Positions 41,474 through 49,792 of a stretch of 64,000 nt of DNA are shown one piece after another; the stretch's first letter is position 1, and each line of letters begins with the position of its first letter. Location of the stretch: positions 1,251,960 to 1,315,959 of the forward strand of contig NZ_FOYY01000003.1 in the NCBI RefSeq assembly GCF_900112445.1, in the 5' to 3' direction. This DNA is from Thiomicrospira sp. ALE5. GTDB lineage: Bacteria > Pseudomonadota > Gammaproteobacteria > Thiomicrospirales > Thiomicrospiraceae. The notes under the pieces are model-generated. The model did not search any database, was not told the origin of the DNA, and saw only the letters and a program-made list of their open reading frames with translations. Position numbers and translations under genes: made by a program.

Positions 41474-43680
41474 TGTTCAGCGACCCATTGATCCAAGATT
41501 TGATAGGCAATTTTACCTGAGCCGAGTAGCGGAATCTGCTCGCGCCAATAAATCATTTTTGGCCAAGCCAATTCATTAATGCCTGCTTGCGCAAGTGCCT
41601 GTTGCACCTGCCCCAAACTCAAATGCGCATCGCTGGACACCAACACCACCTTCTCACCTTTTTTAGCATCACTCACTCTGACGGCGACCACCAGCTTATC
41701 CTCGGCTAACAAGGGCGTAAGCGCTTGCTCTATCGCCACCAGCGATACCATTTCACCGGCAATTTTGGCAAAGCGTTTTGCACGCCCTAATAACCAAATA
41801 AAGCCCTGCTGATCAATGCGCGCCAAATCGCCGGTGTCATACCACCCATCCGGTGGCGCGACTAACTCACCTGGTGCCGTTTCAAACCAATAGCCCAACA
41901 TGACATTCGGTCCTTTAATCCATAAGCGCCCGCCTTCAGCCAAGCCCTCTACCGGCTCTAAGCGACACACCAGGCCTGGTAATAAGCGTCCAACACTGCC
42001 ATCTTGTCGGGCTTGCGGTGTATTAACTGCGACCACTGGCGAGGCTTCGGTCACGCCATAGCCTTCTAAAATGGTTTTACCAAACTTTTGCGCATAGATT
42101 GCACGCGTTTGCTGGCTTAGCGGCTCAGCCCCGGCCACGAGCACTTCAACCTGATTGAAATCATAGGGATCGGCTTTGCGCGCATAGCCTTTGTAAAAGG
42201 TATCGGTGGCAAAAAACACTCTGGCATTCGACTGATAAACCGCCTCAGGAATTTGATGATAGTGCAGCGGACTGGGATAGAGGGTCAATTTGGCACCCGC
42301 CAACACCGGCCATAGCAGGCCTGCTGTTAGGCCAAAACTATGAAAGGTGGGTAAGGCATTAAATACACCATCACCCGGCAATAACGCAAACTGACTGCCC
42401 ACCTGTGCAATATTGGCCAATAGATTTTGATGCGATAACACCACCGCTTTTGGCGCGGCTTCCGATCCCGAGGTAAACAACACCACCGCCGGGTCGGTCG
42501 GTGCTTGCTGATAGCCAGGTAACTTGCGGCTTGGCACACCCAGCGCGCGCAACTTGTCTTTAAGACCAATGGTTTCGCGGATATCTTCTAAATAAATCCA
42601 TTCGATATGGGCAGCAAGCGCCTGTTCAATCGCTTGCAGGCCTGCTAATTCAATAAACCGACGTGAAGTGAGTACCTGGGTCAATTGCGCTGTTTTACAA
42701 GCCGATATAAGCGCGGCTTCGCCAGCAGTAAAATTCAGCATTGCTGGTAACTTGGCCTGACTTTGGAGCGCCCAAAAGGTGACCAATACGCCGGCCGAAT
42801 TCGGCAACATCACCCCGACAGTTGGATGCGGGTGGTTGGCGGCCACGCTTGAGTTTAAGCTGGCGGTTAATTTGACACCCAATACCCGTGCCGCCAAGCG
42901 CGCCTTTTTGTAGGTCAATTGGGTGCCTAACGCATCCTCCACACCCTGCCAACGTCCTACCGGCCATTGAGTCGTCACCGCATGATCAAACGCCTGCCAC
43001 AAGCTCATGGGGTGCCAGCGCGCGTTAAAATGACTGGCTTGCAAACGCTGCATCATCACCTGCTGATAGGCTAGATGACGCGCACGTCCCTTAAGCTGTG
43101 GTTCAATCTGCAAGGGTTCCGCGGCACTTAAAGTTAAGGTAATGTGCGGTCGGCGTAATCGGCGCAGCCACCGCACTCGACCATCTAGGTAAGAGGCTTG
43201 ACTCCACTGCGCGCCTTCAATATGCACTGCCAGTACTGCCGCACCGGTTTTATCCGCTACCAGGCCTGCACCAGAATAGACCTTCATTAAACCGCTCTGG
43301 GTGCTAATCCGCCCTTCCGGAAAGATCATCACCTGCTCACCCGCTTCGAGTGCTTTAATTAAATGCTTTGCTGCCATCGGACTATGTAAATCGGTCACCA
43401 CATAACGCCCTAGACTCAACAGCCGCGTGCGCCACCAGCCCTGAGTATGACCGGCATCAATCATAAAGGTAGTCGGACCCGGAATAAACCCATCTATCAG
43501 CGGGCCATCTAACAAGGACACATGGTTGGCCACAATAAGTAACGGACGGTCTTTTGGCCGTTGTTCATAATGCTCAAGACCGCGCACCTCAACGCGATAC
43601 CAGTGTTTAGCCCAAAACCTAATCACCCCACGGATGAGTTTAATCCACCAGGCCTGCTGCTGATCACTGTGATTATTCAT
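41470..43680 (-). CDS. aas: Bifunctional acyltransferase / acyl-ACP synthetase (Aas-like)
   Basis: A 736-residue fusion. The N-terminal PlsC-type acyltransferase has NHVSLLDG (HX4D) and FPEGRIS; the C-terminal AMP-forming ligase has LFTSGSEAAPKAV, GYGVTEASPVVAVN and YDTGDLARID. E. coli Aas reacylates lysophosphatidylethanolamine using fatty acid and ACP. It overlaps lplT by four bases, the same partnership as in E. coli, where LplT brings lysophospholipid into the cytoplasm. Five CAGGCCTG copies lie in it. Confidence 0.93.
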   Translation of the reverse strand: MNNHSDQQQAWWIKLIRGVIRFWAKHWYRVEVRGLEHYEQRPKDRPLLIVANHVSLLDGPLIDGFIPGPTTFMIDAGHTQGWWRTRLLSLGRYVVTDLHSPMAAKHLIKALEAGEQVMIFPEGRISTQSGLMKVYSGAGLVADKTGAAVLAVHIEGAQWSQASYLDGRVRWLRRLRRPHITLTLSAAEPLQIEPQLKGRARHLAYQQVMMQRLQASHFNARWHPMSLWQAFDHAVTTQWPVGRWQGVEDALGTQLTYKKARLAARVLGVKLTASLNSSVAANHPHPTVGVMLPNSAGVLVTFWALQSQAKLPAMLNFTAGEAALISACKTAQLTQVLTSRRFIELAGLQAIEQALAAHIEWIYLEDIRETIGLKDKLRALGVPSRKLPGYQQAPTDPAVVLFTSGSEAAPKAVVLSHQNLLANIAQVGSQFALLPGDGVFNALPTFHSFGLTAGLLWPVLAGAKLTLYPSPLHYHQIPEAVYQSNARVFFATDTFYKGYARKADPYDFNQVEVLVAGAEPLSQQTRAIYAQKFGKTILEGYGVTEASPVVAVNTPQARQDGSVGRLLPGLVCRLEPVEGLAEGGRLWIKGPNVMLGYWFETAPGELVAPPDGWYDTGDLARIDQQGFIWLLGRAKRFAKIAGEMVSLVAIEQALTPLLAEDKLVVAVRVSDAKKGEKVVLVSSDAHLSLGQVQQALAQAGINELAWPKMIYWREQIPLLGSGKIAYQILDQWVAEQ

Positions 43681-44987
43681 ATCTGTTCCTCATCATTTGC
43701 CCGCTGGATAAGCCAGGCTGTCTGACCAAATCGCCACGCCACCCATAGCGCCATTAGCATAATCATAACGGCAAGCAGGCCTGCTAGTTGTGGCCAAGTT
43801 AAACCGACACTATAACCCAACATCAAGGCTAGCGCTGAGGCGACCATCCAAAGCGCATTCATCACATTATTGAGCGCGAAGGCACGTGCTCTAGCCTGAG
43901 CCGGCACTTGTTTTTGTAATTGCGTATAGAGTGGCACACTATATAGCCCCCCTAATAACGCGATGATGGCTAAATCGACACTCACCCGCCAGGCCGTAAG
44001 ATCACTAAAAAAGACACTTGGATATACGAGTGCTTGCGGCTCAGCTTGATAGCTTAACCAAGCTGCATCGGCCAAGACCAGTGCCATTAACCCCAACCAC
44101 CAGGCCTGCTGACGCCAACTCAGCCAGCGCAGGCTAGCACGCAACCCAGCGCCGATACCAAAACAAAGCGCAAAGCCGGCAAGCCAGATAATCGCCACCT
44201 GCTCATTGCCGCCCAGACTTTGCACCCAGTGCGGCAACTGACTTAATAAAGTTGCGCCAATAAACCAAAACAAGGAAATAGCGATGACTAACCGCCCACG
44301 ACCATCGCCCCAACCCTGCCACACCTGATGCATACTCGACCAGTAACCCAGCCCAACCTTCGGCGACAACAACCTTGATGAATCGGTTTGTGTCCGTGGC
44401 TGGACTAAAAAACTGGCGCCAACGCCCAGCAATGCAACAATAATGATCCCTACAGATAAAAGTAGCAAATTGTAGTCATTAAGTGCGCCCAAACCACCTA
44501 ACAAGGTACCTAATAGAATTGCAATAAAGGTGGAACCGCTAAACCACGCATTAGCTTGCATCCACCGAGATGGCGCCACCCGTTCCGGAATAATGGCATA
44601 TTTAATTGGCCCAAAAAACGCCGACTGCACCCCCAGTGCCGTCACCGCCACTAACAGCCAAAGCAGTTGTTGGCTAATCAGCGCCCAAGCTGCTAGTAAT
44701 GCCAAGCCAATTTCTGCCAACTTGATCAGCCGAATTAAGCGTACCTTGTCATAATGATCGGCCAGCCGTCCTGCCCAGGGTGAAATCAGCATAAAGGGTA
44801 ATATGAATAGACCGGCGGCGACACTTAACCAAAAACCGGCATCGGCCTCACTGACCAGTCGGTAACTAATCAGAATGGCCACCGCGTTTTTAACGAGATT
44901 ATCATTGAATGCGCCCAAAAACTGCAGGCTGAAAAGTGAGAGGAAGGCTTTATTAAGTAAAGGCTTATCGGTTAAGCGCTTAAGCAC
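43677..44987 (-). CDS. lplT: Lysophospholipid transporter LplT-like (MFS)
   Basis: A 436-residue major facilitator with about twelve membrane helices. FLGAFNDNLVKNA at the start and the loop GRLADHYDKVRLIR are typical of LplT. It flips lysophospholipid to the cytoplasmic side for reacylation by Aas, encoded just downstream with a four-base overlap. Confidence 0.9.
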   Translation of the reverse strand: MLKRLTDKPLLNKAFLSLFSLQFLGAFNDNLVKNAVAILISYRLVSEADAGFWLSVAAGLFILPFMLISPWAGRLADHYDKVRLIRLIKLAEIGLALLAAWALISQQLLWLLVAVTALGVQSAFFGPIKYAIIPERVAPSRWMQANAWFSGSTFIAILLGTLLGGLGALNDYNLLLLSVGIIIVALLGVGASFLVQPRTQTDSSRLLSPKVGLGYWSSMHQVWQGWGDGRGRLVIAISLFWFIGATLLSQLPHWVQSLGGNEQVAIIWLAGFALCFGIGAGLRASLRWLSWRQQAWWLGLMALVLADAAWLSYQAEPQALVYPSVFFSDLTAWRVSVDLAIIALLGGLYSVPLYTQLQKQVPAQARARAFALNNVMNALWMVASALALMLGYSVGLTWPQLAGLLAVMIMLMALWVAWRFGQTAWLIQRANDEEQI

Positions 44988-45054
44988 GAGAAAGACTCAG
45001 AAGTAGCACGCGCACTGTGATGAAAATATCCATCGGATCGGAGCATAAACGAGT

Positions 45055-45519
45055 CTATCCCTCACTCATAATCCGTTTGCGCTCCATAATGGCTCGCTTG
45101 AGCACCGGAACAATCTTATACTCCATCTGGCTCAATGCTTTTTTTACGGTAATTTTTTCATTAAGCTTTAGATCTTCCTCTAACTCTTGCCTTTTAATTG
45201 AGGGCAAGTTTTTTAGAATTTTTTCTTTTACGCGGCCGCTGTTATCAATCCGTACTAAGATAATAACCTGCTTGGTTGTCAAGTCAGCCAACATCATTTG
45301 AACAGTCGCGTTTTCCATATCGACAATACGCAACGCAATTTTACGATAACCCGCTAAACTACGCTCTAATGACGCTTCATCTTCTGGCGTCAATTGCTTC
45401 ACACGATAGTCCATTAGATCAACTAATTGTTTAACCGCATCCTGAGGCATTGAAATGATGACATGACCTAGTTCAACCAGTACCGACTTGTCATCTTTAC
45501 GTTTTAGTTTAACGTCCAA
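45055..45519 (-). CDS. FliG C-terminal-domain-like protein B, stator operon
   Basis: A 154-residue soluble protein. Residues 80-150 align by eye with the C-terminal domain of FliG: KEKILKNLPSIKRQELEEDL matches E. coli EKFLRNMSQRAADILRDDL, and the following ITVKKALSQMEYKIVPVLKR matches VRLSQVENEQKAILLIVRRL. FliG-C is the rotor part that touches the MotA stator. There is no FliG N- or middle domain. The gene lies 16 bases after the other FliG-like gene in the motA-motB operon. The homology is inferred by eye and is weaker than for protein A. Confidence 0.6.
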   Translation of the reverse strand: MDVKLKRKDDKSVLVELGHVIISMPQDAVKQLVDLMDYRVKQLTPEDEASLERSLAGYRKIALRIVDMENATVQMMLADLTTKQVIILVRIDNSGRVKEKILKNLPSIKRQELEEDLKLNEKITVKKALSQMEYKIVPVLKRAIMERKRIMSEG

Positions 45520-45535
45520 AGTTCATGATTCCTAT

Positions 45536-46000
45536 TTATAAATAAGCCGAATTATCATAAAAAAATTCAATTTCACCGTTGTCTTCTAACTCATAGATAC
45601 GCTTGATAAACCGAAACAGGGCTTCTGTTTGCGCTTTTTCGGGGGGTAACGGTACACTTGACATATCTTGGCGCATTTGTGTTTCTGCAAAGGCGCCCAT
45701 TTTTTCAAGTGCTTTATTTTTCAACGCGTTATCTTTTGTTAAACATAACCATACCCTTAAGTCTTCTCTACTCACGTTATCAAGAAGCTTAGACCAATCA
45801 TTAGGAGCCAAGGCATCTAACTTTCTGGTCATCGCCAGATAGCTGTTGAACATAGCACTTGAATTATCAGCAGACGCTGAAGCGCCATATTTAAGGGTGA
45901 TTCGTAACAAATGAGTGGTAAATCGATCCAAACGCACAATAGCGTTGCCCATTTGAACAAGCCACTCGTTGTCATTTACCTTTTGCATACCAACTTTCAT
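45536..46000 (-). CDS. FliG C-terminal-domain-like protein A, stator operon
   Basis: A 154-residue soluble protein whose residues 75-145 align by eye with FliG-C: SREDLRVWLCLTKDNALKNK with SESLLIALKGAEQPLREK, EKMGAFAETQMRQDM with RNMSQRAADILRDDL, and RFIKRIYELEDNGEIEF with LIVRRLAETGEMVI. Of the charged residues that contact MotA in E. coli FliG, the Asp289 position is Asp here but Lys264, Arg281 and Arg297 positions are not conserved. The start overlaps the motB stop by four bases, implying coupled translation with the stator. Confidence 0.62.
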   Translation of the reverse strand: MKVGMQKVNDNEWLVQMGNAIVRLDRFTTHLLRITLKYGASASADNSSAMFNSYLAMTRKLDALAPNDWSKLLDNVSREDLRVWLCLTKDNALKNKALEKMGAFAETQMRQDMSSVPLPPEKAQTEALFRFIKRIYELEDNGEIEFFYDNSAYL

Positions 46001-46728
46001 CTTGTGTCCTGATTTTGAGTCATAATGACTTCAACCCGCCTATCCAAAAAATAATTGGCAAAATCGCCCTCTTCTGTAATCGGCATAGAATCGGCGCGTC
46101 CTTCAACTCGCAAAGATCTATTCTGGATAAAACCCTGATCAAGCAAAAACTCACCCACCGCAGCTGCACGTGACGCCGACAAGTCCCAGTTAGTTCGATA
46201 TTGTTGACCCCCACTTAAAGGCACACGGTCAGTATGCCCTTGTACTAATAAATCAAGGTCATGATATTCACGTAAAAACGATAGGTTAAGCAACTGTCGC
46301 CTGAACTCTGGCATTAACTGTGCACGACCAGAAGGAAACAAGGCTTCGCCTTGAAAACTAAGCGCTATCGTTAAAGCATCTGGGTCAACATGGATCTCTA
46401 CATTTTGTTCTTGCTCAAATTCCTGCTCAACCCGCTCAACTAACTCTTCAAACTGCTTACTTTGCTGGTTATCCTCTTCAACAATTGAATCGGGGTGCAG
46501 TTCAATCAAGGAAGTACCGTCAAACTCTAAAACACTGCTGCGCTGATCACCAAACACACTTTGCAATGACGCCGCAACCTGTTGAAACTTAAAATCGTCA
46601 ATAGAACTCATCGCATAGAGTAATGCAAAAAAAGCCATCAGCAGACTCATCAAATCTGCAAAGGTTACCATCCAACCAGGCGCACCTTTTTTACATGGCT
46701 TAGCTGGAGGACACTTGTTCTCACTCAC
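45997..46728 (-). CDS. motB: Flagellar stator protein MotB/PomB
   Basis: A 243-residue stator subunit. One membrane helix contains the ion-binding Asp (MVTFADLMSLLMAFFALLYA); after an acidic, Glu-rich linker the OmpA-like peptidoglycan-binding domain has QGHTDRVPLSGGQQYRTNWD and DRRVEVIM. The N-terminal CPPAKPCKKGAPGW pattern and MotA relatedness fit the PomB (Na+) branch, but ion use needs testing. Overlaps motA and the next gene by four bases each. Confidence 0.93.
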   Translation of the reverse strand: MSENKCPPAKPCKKGAPGWMVTFADLMSLLMAFFALLYAMSSIDDFKFQQVAASLQSVFGDQRSSVLEFDGTSLIELHPDSIVEEDNQQSKQFEELVERVEQEFEQEQNVEIHVDPDALTIALSFQGEALFPSGRAQLMPEFRRQLLNLSFLREYHDLDLLVQGHTDRVPLSGGQQYRTNWDLSASRAAAVGEFLLDQGFIQNRSLRVEGRADSMPITEEGDFANYFLDRRVEVIMTQNQDTR

Positions 46729-47489
46729 TCCGCCACCTCAGGCAACTTATAAAAATCGTGCGTTAAATAGGGTTTAACCATTTCACGCATAATCATTGGA
46801 GATTGAGAGTTTTTAATAGACAACAAGCAAATCGCAATAAGTTCTTGCTCGTGAACGGTAACCGATTGCCAAGACGCTATTTTTTCCGCCATCGGAATAA
46901 AAGCCGCATTGGCTAGAATCGCACCATACAGCGTGGTTAATAGCGCAACAGCCAAAGCCGGGCCGATCATTTCAGGGTCATCAAGGTTACCCATCATCAA
47001 AATCAGACCAATCACCGTACCAATCATACCGAATGCGGGGGCGGCATCCGCCAACGAATCAAGCACTGATTTACCACGTTGCGCCTGATTGATTAGGTTT
47101 TGAATCTCATCACTTAAATACTTTTCTACCGAGCGTGCATCAGGCGCGGCTAACATAAACGCTAACCCTTTATCATAAAACTCATTACCAGCAGATTCAC
47201 CTTCTATAGAAATAAGGCCTTCGCGACGCGTCTTTTTTAAAAACTCTTCAGTCGTATCAACTAACTGAGCCAGGTCTGTAACCTCTTTTCGTCCTTTGGA
47301 CGCAAGCATGGCCGTTTTAAAGCCCTTAACAAGATCTTTAGGCGGGAATTTAGCAATAGATGCACCGATGGTGCCGCCGATAACAATCAAAAAAGACTGG
47401 GCGTCAATAAAGGTGCCTAAACCTCCGCCCAATACCATTGCCAGAATGATAAAAATAAAAGAGAGGGTAATCCCGCCAAACATCAACAT
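46725..47489 (-). CDS. motA: Flagellar stator protein MotA/PomA
   Basis: A 254-residue protein with four membrane helices (near residues 5-22, 30-48, 150-170 and 180-200) and the cytoplasmic loop that touches FliG. GTVIGLILMMGNLDDPEMIGPALAVALLTTLYGA is the conserved stator segment around helices 3-4. It begins 22 bases after prlC stops and starts a four-gene group. Confidence 0.94.
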   Translation of the reverse strand: MLMFGGITLSFIFIILAMVLGGGLGTFIDAQSFLIVIGGTIGASIAKFPPKDLVKGFKTAMLASKGRKEVTDLAQLVDTTEEFLKKTRREGLISIEGESAGNEFYDKGLAFMLAAPDARSVEKYLSDEIQNLINQAQRGKSVLDSLADAAPAFGMIGTVIGLILMMGNLDDPEMIGPALAVALLTTLYGAILANAAFIPMAEKIASWQSVTVHEQELIAICLLSIKNSQSPMIMREMVKPYLTHDFYKLPEVAE

Positions 47490-47511
47490 TGCTGAAATCT
47501 CACTTTAAACA

Positions 47512-49551
47512 TTATGCAGCCTTTATACCAGAATGACGTAATAATGCATCAATCTGTGGTAACCGACCTCGAAAATTTTTAAATAATTGCATAGGGTCTA
47601 CCGAACCACCCGCAGCTAATATCGTTGCTTTAAAACGCTGACCTGTTTCTGAGTTTAAAACCCCCGTTTCTTCAAATAAACTAAACGCATCAGCAGATAG
47701 CACTTCGGCCCATTTATAACTAAAATAACCTGCCGCGTAACCACCAGCAAAAATATGATTAAAACTGTGCGCAAACCGATGATATTTTGGTGGAAGAACC
47801 ACCGCGACTTCATCACGTACTCGCTCCATCAACGTGACCACATCTTCAGGTGACTCTGGCGTGTATTCCAAGTGTAAAATAAAATCAAACAATGAAAATT
47901 CAACTTGCCGCAATAACATCATCGCAGACTGAAAATGACGAGAAGCTTGCAGTGCCTCTAACAAATCGTCCGGCAGGCGCTCATCTGTTTCATGATGTTT
48001 AGCAAATAAATCTAAACTTTCACGCTCCCAGCAAAAATTTTCCATAAATTGTGATGGTAATTCTACCGCATCCCAAGGCACGCCACTAATACCTGAAACA
48101 TTCATCGCGTCGATTTCGGTAAGCATATGATGGAGGCCATGGCCAAACTCATGAAACAAAGTGGTGACTTCATTGTGCGTTAAACAGGCTTGCTGACCCT
48201 CGACTGGTGGTGAAAAGTTGCATACCAAATAAGCCACAGGAAGCACCAAATCAGTAGATGATTTGCGCCAACGACTGCTCACAACATCCATCCATGCACC
48301 ACCGCGCTTGTTTTCTCGAGCATAGAGATCCAAATAAAAGCCAGCGATCTCTTGTCCATCTTCATTGCGAATGATGTAAAACCTGACGTCTGAATGCCAA
48401 ACATCGACGCCTTCAACAGGCTCAATTTTAATGTTAAATAATCGCGTCACCAAATTAAACATACCTTGCAATGTATGCTCTACTTCAAAGTAAGATTTTA
48501 AAATCTCTTGAGACAGTGATAAGCGTTGCTCTTTAAATTTTTCACTCGCATAACTCATGTCCCAGGGTTCAAGTTGCGAAATGCCTAGGTTTGCTTTAGC
48601 AAATAGTTGTAACTCATCTAATTCCTGCGCCGCTTGTGGCTTAGCCTTAGTCGCTAAATCACGTAAAAAGGTCAACACTTGCTTGGGTGTACTCACCATC
48701 TTAGTCGCTAAAGAATAATCCGCATAACTGTTAAAACCTAAAAGCTGCGCTTTTTGATGCCGTAATGCCCTAATTTCGTCAATTAAATTGGCATTGTCAA
48801 ACTCAGGAAAATCGCTTTGATCCGATGCCCGTGTGGCATAAGCATGGTAAAGCGTTTCACGTAAAGCGCGATTGTCTGCATAGGTCATCACCGCATGATA
48901 ACTGGGAAAGTCCAGTGTCACTCGCCACCCTGTTAGCGCTTTTTGCTGGGCATATTGTGCTAATAAATTCATTGCCGACTCTGGCAAACCCGCCAGTTGA
49001 CTGGGATCGGTGATATGCATCGACCAGGCCTGCGTGGCCTTTAAAACATGGCTACCGAACTGACTGGACAGCTTTGATAGTCGACTTGATATGTCCATGT
49101 ATTCTTGTTGCGCAGCTTGCGGCAAGTTAATACCTGACAGACGGAAATCTCGTAATGCATTGTCAATTACTTTTTGTTGTGCAATAGAAAGCGTTGCATA
49201 CTCTGGGCTCGCAGCCAGGGATTCAAAGCGACTAAAAATACCCGCGTTTTGACCCCACTCAGTAAAAAATTGCGTCACCGCGGCTAAACAACGTTCATAA
49301 ACCTCATGCCACTCATCCGAATAACACACGGAATCTAGATGTCCTACAGGCCCCCATCGTTGCTCAAACCGGCGATAGATGACTTCAATAGGCTGGACTA
49401 GATTTTTCCAAGTAGCTGGCTCTGACTCACTCACAATTTTAGCTAGTTGCAGCCGACTATCAGCAATAAGTTTGTTGATATCCGTTTCGATAACCGTTAT
49501 GTCTAGAGCAGAAAAGCTGGGTAAAGAATCAGCAACTGCGCAATTTTTCAT
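47512..49551 (-). CDS. prlC: Oligopeptidase A (M3 metallopeptidase)
   Basis: A cytoplasmic zinc peptidase of 679 residues that degrades peptides, including cleaved signal peptides. The zinc site HEFGHGLHH is clear, with the second ligand region in WERESLDLFAKH downstream. The ATG at 49551 has GGAG upstream; a longer in-frame start adds seven residues without support. Confidence 0.94.
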   Translation of the reverse strand: MKNCAVADSLPSFSALDITVIETDINKLIADSRLQLAKIVSESEPATWKNLVQPIEVIYRRFEQRWGPVGHLDSVCYSDEWHEVYERCLAAVTQFFTEWGQNAGIFSRFESLAASPEYATLSIAQQKVIDNALRDFRLSGINLPQAAQQEYMDISSRLSKLSSQFGSHVLKATQAWSMHITDPSQLAGLPESAMNLLAQYAQQKALTGWRVTLDFPSYHAVMTYADNRALRETLYHAYATRASDQSDFPEFDNANLIDEIRALRHQKAQLLGFNSYADYSLATKMVSTPKQVLTFLRDLATKAKPQAAQELDELQLFAKANLGISQLEPWDMSYASEKFKEQRLSLSQEILKSYFEVEHTLQGMFNLVTRLFNIKIEPVEGVDVWHSDVRFYIIRNEDGQEIAGFYLDLYARENKRGGAWMDVVSSRWRKSSTDLVLPVAYLVCNFSPPVEGQQACLTHNEVTTLFHEFGHGLHHMLTEIDAMNVSGISGVPWDAVELPSQFMENFCWERESLDLFAKHHETDERLPDDLLEALQASRHFQSAMMLLRQVEFSLFDFILHLEYTPESPEDVVTLMERVRDEVAVVLPPKYHRFAHSFNHIFAGGYAAGYFSYKWAEVLSADAFSLFEETGVLNSETGQRFKATILAAGGSVDPMQLFKNFRGRLPQIDALLRHSGIKAA

Positions 49552-49792
49552 AGCCACTCCATTAAGTATCATAATAATTATAACGGACGCCTAGGATATA
49601 ACTTGATAGGCGGTTGATTAAATGTACCACAAAAGGTAAAAAATAATGAAGACTGCTGGATTTAAAGCTATCATTCAAACTTATTCAATTAATTTAAAGT
49701 ATGAAACTTTGTTTAACTTTAAGAAGTCAAATCTAAGTAATCGCACTAACTGAAAAAAATGATAGCTACTTGACCATTAAGATAATTAATTT

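Noticed and set aside
45997-47489. MotA/MotB-like pair as a Zorya (ZorA/ZorB) defence module
   Set aside because: MotA has normal length without the long ZorA tail, MotB has a standard OmpA-like domain, and the companions are FliG-C-like, not ZorC/ZorD/ZorE.
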